This document shows, piece after piece, positions 13,301-27,543 of a stretch of DNA of 64,000 bases. The DNA is from Aphis gossypii (lineage: Eukaryota > Arthropoda > Insecta > Hemiptera > Aphididae): NCBI RefSeq assembly GCF_020184175.1, contig NC_065531.1, forward strand, positions 55,449,213 to 55,513,212, written 5' to 3'. The notes beneath the pieces were generated by a model that saw nothing but the letters and a program-made list of their open reading frames with translations, was not told the origin of the DNA and ran no database searches. A program made the position numbers and the translations under genes. The first letter of the stretch is position 1; the number at the start of each line of letters is the position of its first letter.

Positions 13301-16300
13301 ATTCTTGAATCTCTCCGGTTATATTTCCTCTTATTTATTATAATTACCAATAAAAGAGTTCAAAAATAAATGAATTTAAAATATCACTTATTGGAAATGT
13401 ATAGATGAAGTTATTGAATAAAATGTACGTCATCTCCATTCAATTTTAAAGTTAATATTGCGACCAAACGCCGTCAAAGTCGTGGCTGTGTAAGTATAAA
13501 TAACTCCAAGCTGTAAATTATAACTGGGCGAGTTCATGCAAACAAGTTGCTATATATTTATCGACTTTGAATACACGTTATTATAATTTTATGCAGATAT
13601 AATAATAACATTTCAAAGTAAAACAAATTTCCATGATTTTTCTTGCGAGCCCTTGTGGTCATTTGCATTAAGTCGACGAATATTTTTTAATATTAAGACT
13701 GCGATAAAATATAAAATTGTGCGAATAATAAATATTATTATTTTTTATTATACAATCAGTAGTGAAACCAGGATTTTGATCGGAAGGGGGGGGGGCTGAT
13801 GATTTAACCAATATGTCTCGTAAATCTGGTATATACTATTAAATTATATACTCATATATACATATAGGAATAGTATTTTACGGACTTTAAAACGTTATAC
13901 GGCACTTCCAAAGTATGATGCATGCGCACGTATATTAACATATTATATACCATTGTGTTTGGTGTTGGATTTGTATGCAGGTATCTGGAGCTAGGTATGA
14001 TTTATTTACGCAATTACGCATAATATTAAATGAAACTGCCTCGCGTGTATCTGATCAGTCTATTTCATTTAGGGCTTACTATATTCGTTTTTGATAGAAA
14101 TTTGGTAGTCACAGCGCGGGTTTCGATTACGCGTTTCGGAATTCTAGTTAAAAGTTACTCAGTGTAATAATAATTCAAAAAGAGACTGCATCATCTTCAA
14201 CATTCTTATCTTTCGTAGACGGGCTGTAGAACTACTCGTGAAAATAACCACGAAAGACGCTACGCCTGCAGTCACCTCGGGGTCATCGCAATCTCATCTT
14301 TCAGACGGTGCGGCCAGTGCCAGTCTTATACAAATCGGTTGTTTATTATTGTATATGCTGGGAAACTAACAACTACGTCATTGTAAATTAGTAAACCATT
14401 GCGTGACTTCGACTAAATCATCGTAAACACATTTTTAAACGAATGTTTTAAAATTCAACACTTATACGCCTCCGCAACATACAGAGAACATAATTTTGGT
14501 AGGTTTGAAAAATGTGGTTTTTTATTTTTATACATATTCTCAACTTCGTCAAAATATTGTGTTTTACATCATCTCACTACTGCGTTGTTATGGCAACGAC
14601 AAATCGAATTAACTCATAGCATGTTATGATAATGATATGACGTATTAAATTTTACGTAAAAAAACAAAAACAAAAAAAGTTTGTGTTTTGTATCTATTTT
14701 CCGGCCGATAATATTATACGCGTTAAAACGGTTTAATCAAACGAATATAGTTGGATAACAGGTTTTAGACCGTGCGGATTTGTTCGGATGATCGCCTGGT
14801 TAACCCATTTTCTTTATCATGGAATAGGTTCCACCGCACTTGTTTGGAGTACAAAAACCTGCATAACAATATCAACAAAATACGTTTACAATGTTACATA
14901 TTATAATCGTTATGCACGCTTGTCCTATATATATTTTAAACCACCGGTACTTTTTAAATATTAACAATAGTACGGACCATGTTCAATACACATTTCCAGT
15001 TTCCACAATCGTATTCGATATTAAATAACAATTTATTATTCTTTTAAACCTAACCTTGGATTAGGTTAAAAATGTTTAAATATTTCAATACCACTTGCAA
15101 GTTGTCTTGTTAAATTCAATGACACAGTTTGTCCACGTAAACTGTGATTGAATTGTCAACAATATACAACTATAGTTCCAATTAGAATGTTTGGTATGAC
15201 TGTTAATAAATTAATATATAACTATAATATAATAGACGAATTTAATTGATTTTATATTTATATTGATTGGTGGATCCAGTAAGGCAGAAAACCTGTAATA
15301 GATGTTCTAATTTAGGTTTTATAAGAGTTTATCATATTATTATAATCCTAATTCCTAATTTACTATTTACCTCTAACAACATATTAAAGGTTATTAAAGA
15401 TTTTATATTGTTCTTTATAAAATTCTTATATTAGTAATAACTAATAAGGATACGTAAACTAAACTTACTCATTTCCAAATCAATATATTGTATAATATTA
15501 TTAAAAATTTATACATTCTAATATTCTATTACCTATATATTATGTACTATGTACATTGTACAGCATAATTATACATAATATTATTAATATTTGTATATAA
15601 TACATTAATAATTAAGCAGTGTTGGTTTTCGGATGAAATGGCAGTAACCAATTTACTCTTTTATTGCAAATTAGTTATGTAGTAAAAGTATTTTAAAGTT
15701 TTTTCAATATCTACTATCTAGGTTATATAATATATTAAGTATTTTTGAATAATGTCAGAGTTTTGTACTTTTACCGATAACCTTTGTAAATGAAATGAAT
15801 AAAGTATTCATATCCTGAAAGATTATTATTAATGATTATAACATCGTAAAAACATTAAATATGTTGACATAATTAATTAAATAAATTAAAAATACATAAT
15901 AAAATAATTATAATTACATAATTAGGACTTTCACAGAAAATTAATAGTAAATCTTAGCTTAAAAATAATATGATGTGTAAAGTTTGAGTAAATATAAAAA
16001 TAATAAATGTTTTTATAAAAATAAAATTCAAAACTACAAAATTACTTTGGCAATTAGATTTTAATTATATTAATGCCATTTTATATTGGTGTATTGTAAT
16101 CATTATATAATAGATCTACTAAATTATTCTAATAAAGAATAGATTTTAAAACAGTTTTATGATACAAGTTATTCTGAAGCTATAATTTAATTATTACTGT
16201 AAATACATAATCAATAAATTATAATAATGATAAAAATTTTTTTAAAGACTGATTGATGAGTTGTTGATTAATTTAAAAATATTCATAATAATTATGTCCA

Positions 16301-17884
16301 TATTCTGTACTTCATACATCACTACATCAATGTTTCTCAATCATTGTGTCAACACATTGATGTGTCGCGGAATAAGTCCAAATTTGTCACGAAGTATTTT
16401 AAATGACATTGACACAAAATATACAAACATTTTTGCCACGATTTATAATAACTAATGTGTATTTATTATAATTGTTATGAGGATTACAAATAAATTATCT
16501 GTTATTGGCATATTTTTTATTATTAATTAAAGTTAATATTTTGTAATTGTCAAAGCTAATGGTTCTCACCAAGTTTCTAATTAAAAAAAAAAAAAATTAA
16601 AATTAAATTTTAAATATTACCCATTTACCCATTATTCTTATTATTATATTGTGTGTCGCCAAGTATGAAATATTTTAATAGTGTATCGCCATAACGACAA
16701 GACTTAGAAACACTGCTGTACACAATAACAATAGCAATAAGTAACTTGCACAGCCACACAGGTTTTTAATTGATTAATTTACAAATCGTAATCGTAAACA
16801 AGTAGGGAATGTAATAATTGTAAAGAAACAATTACCTATATTGTTTTATGATCGTCTTTTGATAGCATATTTTTCCACTACTTTGGCATTTACTAAAAAA
16901 AATAGCTATGCCTATAATTATTAAATTAATCTATCGAAGGATAAATATTATGTCATAATCATAAACTCATAAGTTTTAGATTAAAATGTGTACATTTATA
17001 CATAGGCACGTTTTACATTTACCAAATTTAATGCACCAAGTCAAAACTCGTCTAGTGAGGTTTACTGACGTTTTAACAGTTTTTGCAACGTCCGTAACAT
17101 TAATAAGGAGCTTAATGGTTTTGTAATTAAAAAAAAACATACAAACAATAACGGAACCGTCTGAACATAATATTATCATGTAGGAAGACGTGTCTTACAC
17201 GAAATATTACTAGATGATTCATTATTTCGAGATATTGGTAAATAATCGCGTATGTCTTGGTAATTCCTACGAGTTGAGTTGTTGATTGTGATTGATTACT
17301 TTTCAACCAAATTTTAGCGTCACGTAGGTATTCGACAGTAAATCACATGATGATTCGAAAGAAAAAAATCAAACAAAAGGCCAGATGCTGCCATGAGTTA
17401 ATTAAACATCAAATGGCGTACCTCTACTTATAATTTTTTCGTCAATCGATTTCTGTATAGATTTACAGAACAATTGAATTATAAAGGAAATTATTTGTTT
17501 AAAATAGACGGCTTATTTTATTTTATTATTATGTTCCCATTAGGTATTTGTCTATATTATGTATAATGTTACCAACAGAGGTATCAGCCACAGCAGATGT
17601 ACGTTTATCGTAAATCGCGTAATAACGTTTTGTTCGTTATTTAGCGTTGCAAATATAGGTACGTCGTTGCTTAATAAATATAGACATCATTCGTTATTCT
17701 GTTACGGTGAGTTTCATGTTTAGGTATTCATCATTAGCTAACCAGAAGAGATTTTTATACTCTTTTCATTTAGAACAAAACAAGACGTGTAAGGTTTTTA
17801 TTTTTAAATCAATATACATCCCAAATAATATTATATGTAGGACATGTAGGTACATATTGTTTAAATAGTACAAATCAATAAACA

Positions 17885-17910
17885 TGTGCGTGTGTGTGTG
17901 TGTGTGTGTG
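17885..17910. repeat. GT dinucleotide microsatellite
   Basis: About ten uninterrupted GT units after GTGCGT, within AT-rich non-coding DNA. Confidence 0.9.
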
Positions 17911-18560
17911 TATGTATTATATATTTATGTATCTTATATTATTATGTTTTGAGAGAGTGATCTGTTGCATTGTCGAGAGGACTATTGTTATTATCCATAG
18001 TCGTTTCATTACATTTATTGCGATATCTAACGACGGGTGTCAATATTGTGTCATATGATGTACGCTTGTGTAAAATAATAACACGAAAATTATACATCGC
18101 AATACATTATTTTTAGTGCATTGGTAGTATATTATGATTTGTGACTAAATTATAATTGATTAGAGGTGTACAGACAATTTTTCATTATGCAAAAACGAAT
18201 TTTTATGTTAAATATTTCATATAAAATTGTAACAACTGTAGTCTTCAGGCCAATGCCATTTATATCGGTGTTCGTTAGTAATGCCGATTTTTAGACAGCC
18301 TGAGTTATTTACATGTTTACGCCGCGCCGGTGCATTTATCAGGAATTAAATAGATACACCACAATTACGTCCAAAAAATATCATAACGATTCACAAATTG
18401 AAAATATTCAAGATTCATAAATATACATAGTAGATATAATATTTTTAGATATTTAATTTAATTTTTTTTTTATTTGGTTAGTATAAAAAATACAGTGAAC
18501 ATATTTGTTTGTTAAAAGTTAGTTTTACTAAAAATAAATGATAAGAAATTTCTTTGATTC

Positions 18561-18915
18561 TTTTATTATTATTATTATTATTAATCTTTATTACAACTCG
18601 ATAGCAAGGGTTATAGTGTCATAATTACTAGTCATAAAGTATTTAGATTATGTTACATTCATATATATTACAATTCAATTATATTTATTGTCGATTATAC
18701 TTGTTAATTTTAAAAATTTAAGGATTTTTTTTTTTTTGGTAGATCCAAGAGAGGTGTCAAGAGTTTCGTTCATGTTGAGGTTTATTTGCTCTTATTCATA
18801 CTCTTGGAATTTCGTTAAGATATGTTTTACTGTGAGTTGTGTACCACATGTTTCGCATAGGGAGGTTTTTCTCTTGGCATGAGAAGTCCATAAATGGATT
18901 TGAGTGTTGGATTCT
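18561..18915 (-). mobile_element. 3' remnant of a non-LTR retrotransposon (jockey/I type)
   Basis: On the minus strand, starting near 18915, the frame reads NTQIHLWTSHAKRK, then a zinc-binding tail with CETC followed by QLTVKHILTKFQEYE and a stop. A C-x2-C, then a TVKHIL block, then a charged tail is the typical C-terminal signature of jockey/I-clade LINE ORF2 proteins. A 3' UTR-like stretch containing CTATCGAGTTGTAATAAAGA follows and ends in a run of AAT units (plus-strand TTA repeats, 18561-18582), as expected for the 3' tail of such elements. It is truncated at the 5' end and carries stops upstream, so it is dead. There is no endonuclease or reverse transcriptase domain in view. Confidence 0.7.
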
Positions 18916-21900
18916 TATTTCTTTAATATGTTGCATCTATAAAAAATAATTATTAATTATTTAGTAATGAAAAAAATTAAATTATACAATAATATATCAA
19001 TTCTTAGTATCTTTCAATGCAATTTAATTATAATGTCTTAGAATTCCATATATTTTTTTTATTTTACTTGCAATATCTGGGAAAATTGACATATTTCTTA
19101 ATATCAATAATAATCTATTTTTATAGTTTAAAGTGCAAGTATCTTATCTTAAAATATAACAGGCAAAATATGATGTATTCATGTAATACATACCCAATAC
19201 TTATATATTAATAAATCATCTTGCTTTCAAGTATTTAGATATTTAATAAAAATAAGATACTTTTGTTGGATTCAAATTTAGGTTTGATATATATTTTCTA
19301 TATTTTGAATTCAATAGATCTAATTGATCTTATTGTATCGTTTATTTTTTCTGAAAGAACTTTTTGGTTCATTTAAAGTGCTCTTGAAAAGTGTCAAATA
19401 GCTCTAACATGTATTGTAATTTCAATAATAATATATTAATATGTAAGCATAAATCATTTATTTCTATTCATGATTTCATGATCAATATTTGTATCGTGAA
19501 ACATCGAAATCCCATACCTAAAATATGTTACTGTCGCTATACCTATGTATGTTTTTGAAAAAAAATAATTTTTAACATAAATTATATTTAGGTGAATATT
19601 ATATTATTTTACCATTAATAATATACATTTTTAATTTTGTTGTTAGTTAATATTTACTCTGGGAATTCAAATTGGATTTTTTTTTAAAAAAAAAAAACAA
19701 CCTTTAAATCCAATTTGGGTTATTGGGGCACATAAAGTGTAAAAAGGTATAAAAGGTCGGGTAAGTGGATCGGGAAAATCGTTGAACTGAGAGTGTGAGG
19801 ACCAAGCATAATATTGAACTTAAGTAAACGATTTATTGGTAATCATCTTCAGTTAAGATAATTATATATTATGATAAATAATGGCATATAATTTGAGATC
19901 TCATCAATTATCACGCTACTTATTAACATTAGTCACTTTTTGTTATTATTTGTCATTGATTCGCATAATTGATTTATGCTTTAAAATAACATCATAGATA
20001 AATATTACATATAATGGCGTAATTCAACGGCTGCAGCCTAATTGAGCACAATTTGCTTTTTTCACATCCCGATTAAGCACAGATGCAATCAAAAAATAGG
20101 AATCCATAATATATCAAAATAAAATACGATTAAGCACAGAAACGTACATTTCCGTTTATATTATTCATAAAATAAGTATAGGTATGTCAATATTTTATTT
20201 TTTTTACTTACTAATTACGTATTTCTCAATTTTCATACATTTATGTATAATATTACTGTTTTTGTCCTTGAAGATTATATACAATTATATTTGTAAATAT
20301 CATATAATATATATGTATATATATTATAAATAAATCATATATTTTAAAATGATATCTCTAAATACGTATTTCTCAATTTCATTTAATATTTAAGTGAATC
20401 ATTGCAATATTTATTTCTTAAATATTCAACTTAAGCCATTATGGTTACAATGGTTACAACTTACATGAATATTTTGTCTTTTAATAAAACTCATATTTTT
20501 GTAACTGTTAGCTTTAGTTTGACTACATTTTCATTATTTCAACTTGAGTTTCTTAAAAAACCATAATTATTAAGTGTATATGTGCGTGAGAGTTGTATTT
20601 CTATGAAAGCTTTCAACCACGTTAGTTCAAAAAAAATATTTTATCAATATTCACAAAAAATGACAACATTTCATTTGTTTGGTTGTACTCAATCAGGTTG
20701 TTAAAAATTATGAACCATGCTCAATCGGGTTTCAACCAATTTAATATAACCAAACTTTACAAGTGAAGTTGTCTCTTTTTGTTATCACAAGCAGTTTTTA
20801 TGAGAGTCATGTAGGTACTTATTTGAAACATATAATTATAAAAATGATTATTGAAATCTACAATTGAGGTCTAATGAACAAAATGTGCTAAAAACTTATG
20901 AATTTATGAGTTATGATTTTATAAGGAATAGTATTTACTTTTTTAAATAATATAATGTTAAGATAAATTTAAAAATGTTCACTATCAATACCTTTTAAGA
21001 TTCTTTTTAAATACTTAAAAATGAATTAGTTATTCTATTTGAATAACTATTAGGTTTTTTTAACTTCAAGCAATTTTTATTTATTTGAAATTCAATAATG
21101 TGAAACCAACTTGTCTAGTTATTGTATAAGTATATTATATCAATTATTAAATTTATTTCATATTTATAGTATATAAGTACTTAAATAACTTTCTACAAGC
21201 TTCACTTTAAATTATTGAGGGTAGATAAATTAATTGTTACATATTTTGTATTTATTTTATATATTGTCTAGTAAGTAATTTTTAGACTTTAATAGTCTAA
21301 AAAAGTTTTAATCTATTTTTTAATACACTAGTCTTTTCAATTTTATTTTAAAACTGTAAAATATAAATAAATACATACATACAAATAACAATTAATATGT
21401 TTTGATGTTTTAATTTGTGAAGCGTGTCTATAAAAACAAATTTTTCCTTATTTATTTATTTTGAACAGACGTCAAAGAATGTAGGAATAGTGGAGTTTAT
21501 TTTTTTAGTATTTCTCACACTATTGATTTAACACTCCACGTTAGAATATACAATTATTACATATGAAAAATCTTGATTATAATGTGTGTGAGTAAGACAT
21601 ATTGTATATAATATAATATATTATATAATAAGGACCATAGGCGTTGTATTAGGCGAAAGTCAGGCATCAAAGTACGCATGACCTAATGCATATTATATTT
21701 ATGCATTAATGACTGACAGAATATTTTTTGTTTTGGACGTCAAAGTTGTACCTAAACAATTTCTCAACTTTCCGAGAAAAAAATGAATAGAAAAATGAAA
21801 GAATTGACGGTTTGGCTTAGATAGGTTCGGATGATTTGTCCATCATATATAATGAGGACATAATAAGACAGGCCACAGGCACGCAATGCGTAGTACATGT

Positions 21901-24900
21901 GGATATGATCATCATAGGCGCACCTATTGGTTATTACATCGTTTAAACTAATCAATTAAAGTGGATTGAATAACATCAACGCCAATCTTCATAAATCAAT
22001 CTCTTAAATTTTTAAATTAATTATTTATTTCCTTATCTTAGTACATAGTTTTACTGCAGAGATAATATTTTATATATATTGCGGTATAGCAGTTATTAAA
22101 ATACATTTAGTTATAAGTAAAAAATGAATTGCCTCTAGTAAAATACCAATGATAAATATTGTTGTACAAATTGATTCTCATTCATTTTTAGGTGCAAATA
22201 GAATGATATACCAAATGCCCTCAAGATTTTTTTTTATTAATTATCATAAAAAAGTGTTACTCAAGATTTCTTCCCGATATGACACATTAATATGATTGAT
22301 GTTTTTACTATAAATGTAATATTTTTTTAGATATCTCTACTTGTAAAAGGATATTATAAAATTTTGTTGGCGGTACGTGTTTAAAGTTGCTTGCGCAATA
22401 CAATCATTACAGCACAGTTTTTAATAATGTTTTCGTTTTTCGTCATTTGATATTTTATTTTTAATCCAGTGAATTTAAGACTTAAGAACGCGTTAAAATT
22501 ATAATTTGAATAGCTAGGTGTTATTAACTTAATGTTTGGTATTTAAAATACACAGAAAATAATCATTAAGTCAAACACATCATTTTTAAATAAAATTCAT
22601 ATCATGCTTTTCTGTTGACCACGGAAAGTACTTCTTATCAGTTTTATTTAATTATCACACAATTTTAATTCGAATAGATATTAAAATTTAACTTATTCTT
22701 TAATATAAAAATAATATTTTACTAAGAGTTAGGAATTTTATATGTTTTATAACAGTCAAACAGTGTGATAAGATTGATGTATAGGTAACTTGATTGTATA
22801 ATAAACATTAGTAAAAACCATACAATTATAAAAATCAAAATTATTCAGTAAAATTAAGCATCACTGCAGTTATAAAAAGTTCAAAGTGCATTAAATATGC
22901 AAAATCAAATAACAATTCTACTTGTTTATAAATGTATAATATTTAATAATTATTGAATATGTATTCAAATATTTATTAATTTGAAATTAATCCTTATTTT
23001 TTCCTGTTTGTTTAGTATTAATGTAATAATAATAGTTTTTACTAAAAACCATGTGTATTTTTAAATAATAGTTAGTACCATATTATACAATAACAAAATT
23101 AAATATTTAATATGTTCTACAACAAATCAAAAAAAATGTTATGCTTGAATTTACAACGAATCTAGTTAGAATAATATTTAAATTGTTCTCCACGGGAAAA
23201 TAAGTATGATATATAAAATAATAAATAAAAATGTATTATTTTAAGTGGATAGATAAATTGATTCTGATTAAGACAAATATATATAAAAAAATGAGAATTT
23301 TGGAAAAAAATATTTTGCACTGCTCATCAGTGCTTGTTCCTTTAAATTGTAATTACAGTTGGTGGCTTAACAATATCTTCGTATAATGTATCATACAACA
23401 TGATAACATCGACAATCAAATCACAATACGAGTATGTAAAAGTAGGTTTAACATCACTAATATTATGATATTGGCACTGAATTGGGCAATACATTCAAAT
23501 TCAAATTGCTTAACAAAATATTGGAAATAATTAATCTTGCGTAGAACAATATTAATGAAAGTAATTTTTTTCGGCTTCAAACTGCCACACTGGTGTGCAA
23601 GTATTTTTTTTTACTGGTTATGCATACTTGTCGTATTCATTATTCACCTTTATGATAAAATTGTTTTAATAAAAATGTAGTGTTGTGTATAATCCATAAG
23701 TAAATTTAAGTGATAAATGAAATTATAATTTTGTTATTTGAATAATGCAAAATTGTACATAATATAATTACTAATTACCAACAATTATTTGCACTAATTA
23801 TGCCGTTAAACAAAGCATATAACAATCATAATTTGAACCACAAGAATGATTTCCTAGTCATTAACATTTAACACGCACCTATGATTTATTTTTAGTTATT
23901 ATAATATTTAACAGTCATTCGACCTCTGAAAAAGATACCATTTTTCAAGTTAAATAACAAATAGTTAATATTATCCATTTATTAAATTATCAGTGTTGGA
24001 GCCTAGAGTGTAATTCTACGTTCTCCTGGGGATTCTTATTAAAACAAGTAATTACAATATTATAAGAATATATAAGTCTTTAAATGCGCATAAGTTAGTG
24101 TAAAGAATAAGAAATTATTTTGATCGTATAGAAACGAAATTAGAGTGTACAGGTATTTATAGTTTTATGCGTTTTGATGGTTTCTCTTGAGTTATTAGTT
24201 GAGTCTAGATTCTAGGCTTTGTACATATTATTAAAAAAAAAATATTTATTTTGTTTTTATTTACTTATTTATATTTAATTTATGTATTCTGTTTACTAAA
24301 TTTACCATTTAACTATTTAAGGACTTCACTTCTGCTTTATCAAGATCAAAGATATAGTACCTATGTATAAGTTTTCAAATTCTTTGATTAAAATTAGAGT
24401 TAAGATTTTAATTTTTTTATAGACATATCATATATGTTTATGAATTTACAAATAAGACACTTAAAACTTATGTCTTTAATTGTTTTTAAAATTAAGGTGA
24501 TTATTTATTTATTTTTGTTAGGTTGTAAGTTATTATTATAATTTAAATGGAAAGTCAATGTTGAAGTGGACCAAAAAAAATTCAAAGTTCAAAATATCTT
24601 TTGAAATAGTTTATTATTCAGGTTATATGCGCCATCTGATAGGCAAAATTAATTGTCATGTTGCTAAGTGGATTATATTTTGTATCAATATTAATTATTA
24701 TACTACCAAATTTATTTTAAAAAAGGTCTAATAAACAGTGTTCGTTATTCATCTTGAATCTCGGTTTATAAAGTGTTTTAAAATGATCAATCATGGTAAT
24801 AATTGACAGTGTCAATATTTATTTTTTTAACATTGTCGAGTTTGTAAATAAACATAATACATACAATTTTTAAATGTAATAGAGATGGTTGTGGGTATTT

Positions 24901-27374
24901 GCGTATTTACGTTACGTTTACCTGACCCCGAATTATTGAGAATCCATTTAAGGATGGAGACGCTACAAGGATCAAGACGGACAATGCACATGGTTCAGTT
25001 TTTATTTAACATAATTAGAATCAAATAAAACTCTTACAATTGGTTTGTAAACTTCTGGGCGTATAGATGTGTAAGTGCTGTAAAAGGGTAGCATTAGATT
25101 AATGGTATAGACTCGTGTGTCCTTCCTTATACGTATTCATTAATTATATTTATAGATTGCACGTGTGGCCTTGTGGTTTGAATTAAGTGACATCAAACTA
25201 TAAAAATGATAAAATTAGACGTCGCACGTCGAGATATGAGTTATTAAAAAAATAAAAACACTATTTCCTTTATAGTATTTTATACAAATTCACAAGAAGA
25301 TCGTATCATCTGAAATACCTAAAGAAAAACAAGAAAACACCTATTACAATATCTATCGTATATGGTACAGGTAATACAAATTATTATATTATTTTTGGAT
25401 GTATAAAAGTAGGAATAATTTTTGAGAAAATCTTAAAATATGTACTAGGAAATTAAAGCAATATTGTAAAAAAAATGTCTATGAAGTTAGTCCTCAACGT
25501 TGGACATGTATCAATATTTTATTTTATTTACGAAGTATCTATAGAACTGAATTCGTTTTTCACTGAAACAGGTTCTGGAGCTCAGAAAAGTGTTTTCCGA
25601 ATGTGATGATTAGTATAAAATATTTACATACCATACCAAATATATAAAATACAATTCTGTATATGTATAGATATATCATATATATTATAAAATAAATGTA
25701 TTATATATTTTAAGTAATAAGTATTGAATGTATAGCGTATAATAATATATTAAGAGTAATTTATTTACGTAATAGTTTTAAAAATATTTTAGCATAATAA
25801 ACAACTCTAATTTATTGTTATTTTTATATTCCCCTTCCTATTTGTAGTATATAAGACATTCCGATGTATTATCAAACGAATTTTCTTCCTTTAAACCTTC
25901 CTATATATTATTATAATTTATGTTAACTATCTATATATACAAAATAGTAAACATAAACACACGCGTAGTTTAACAACATCAACAATTCAATCGCTATTTA
26001 GTATTTACTCATAAATTTGCCTGATATGTATTTGTCTATTGCCTATTATACAACCATTAACTACTCTGCAATTTATATGCCTACCTATTATAATATATTT
26101 CAATATATGATTAATTCACTAAAGCGTATAAAAGTTAATATATTATCACATATGGTACCTACGTAACATAATATTAAAGTATAATAATATGTGATATGGG
26201 TATATGGCCATCGCCAGTTTATCTCAATGCCGTTTATGTTAGCAATAGTAATATTCCGCTTTTCTATATAAGATTATTATTATTAGGTAATAAATTTAAT
26301 ATTATTATTATAGAATATCCGGCATTTTTATTTAAGTATTGAATAAATTAAAAAATACATATTTCAACTAATTATTTCCAAATATTAACTATGTATTTTA
26401 ATATTTTATAAATTAATATTTGCACTTTAGTTAATGTATTGAAAATTGTTAAATACAATATTATAATGTAGATTGTAGAATATATATTTTTTAAATTTAC
26501 CATTAACGAATATATGTGGGGAAAATATTTTATCAAAAATATATTAATTGAGAAGTATATAAAAATGTGGATAGGTATACTCTGATTAGGAGTTAGTGAA
26601 GCTATGAGTACCTACATTGGTTTTATAATTTTGTTTTTTGTTTTGATGGGGGGGGGGGGTATGTTTACAACATAAGTATGTACATAAAATATATATAAAT
26701 ATCATTTTATATACAAAAAATGATTCTGTTTTCAATTGTAATAATAGTTATGATTGTTATGAATAACTAATTGGATTTATTTAGTATTTGTACTTTACAG
26801 AAGTCAAATTCTCTGTAATTTTCTAGATAATCGGACAAAATAAACACAAAACTATAGACAACGACTGCGTTAGTTCAAAATATAGGTGAAGGTTTGAGGT
26901 GGATAGAATAAAGTATGGAAGGTAACATCAAGCAAGTAGTGAAACAGGAATTTTCACGAAAAACTAATTTTCGACAAAATTGATTTTGTTTCTTTAGCGT
27001 AATTAACAAAAAAATGAATAATCTAAGATAATTTATATTTTTATGTTTGTCTTTCCTATACACAATACAATTTAAAAATATTTTTAATTTTTTTGAGTTA
27101 TTATAATTTTTTTTTAAATGCCAATCAAAATTGACTGCTAGTTAAAAATGCTAGAATATTTAGTGACAGGTTTCTCATAATTTTCCATTTAACCATTAAA
27201 AATATTGGAAATTTATAGTTATACATTTTTTTGTGGTTAGAAATTCATGAAAATGTTTTTTTTATATATATTAAAGATTTTAAAATGTAATACAATATTC
27301 CACATTAATTTATCTACCTTTAATACAAAATATACAATGTTTAATATAATGAAGAGCAATTTTCCTTATCGTTA
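18916..27374. other. Long AT-rich non-coding stretch
   Basis: No exon is supported. Items seen: an inverted pair at 19668-19717 (AAATTGGATTT and AAATCCAATTT around T and A runs); an approximately 20-bp direct repeat containing ACGTATTTCTCAATTT at about 20216 and 20364; two AAGCACAGA words in 20030-20160; and an 11-12-base G-run at about 26648. These resemble worn repeats but I cannot define element ends. Confidence 0.4.
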
Positions 27375-27543
27375 CAGTTGCCATGGTAACAAAATAACAA
27401 CAACTATGTAATTAATGTTATAAAGTTATAATTCCATGTTATAGTACCTATGTTGCTCTTAGCATGAACTAAGATAGATGAACTATCTTAATTCATGCTC
27501 TTAGTAACCAATGAATAATATAATTACGTTACCATAGAAACTG
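27375..27543. mobile_element. Possible MITE with central hairpin
   Basis: The left edge CAGTTGCCATGGTAAC pairs with the right edge, whose reverse complement is CAGTTTCTATGGTAAC (14 of 16). In the middle lies a strong hairpin, AGCATGAACTAAGATAG (27461-27477) against CTATCTTAATTCATGCT (27483-27499), flanked by direct copies of GCTCTTAG. No clear target duplication is visible, so the class is uncertain. Confidence 0.45.

Larger units (their letters stand above)
8931..18560. other. Long non-coding stretch with simple repeats and small GC-richer islands
   Basis: No supported gene. Items seen: a 35-bp palindrome at 10266-10300; TAGGTACCTACC-type words near 11046 and 11749; CpG-containing patches around 12480-12760, 13030-13160 and 14200-14340; a G-run preceded by CAGTAGTGAAACCAGGATTT at 13758-13795, which looks like one end of a poly-G type MITE without a partner; and a GT microsatellite at 17885-17910. 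A 74-codon open frame at 13033-13257 has no ATG at its start and no recognised motif. Confidence 0.4.

Noticed and set aside
13758..13800. Candidate poly-G MITE
   Set aside because: Only one end is visible (CAGTAGTGAAACCAGG then a G-run); no inverted partner or target duplication was found.
20213..20385. Pair of direct repeats containing ACGTATTTCTCAATTT
   Set aside because: Only about 20 bp shared and AT-rich; too little to define an element.
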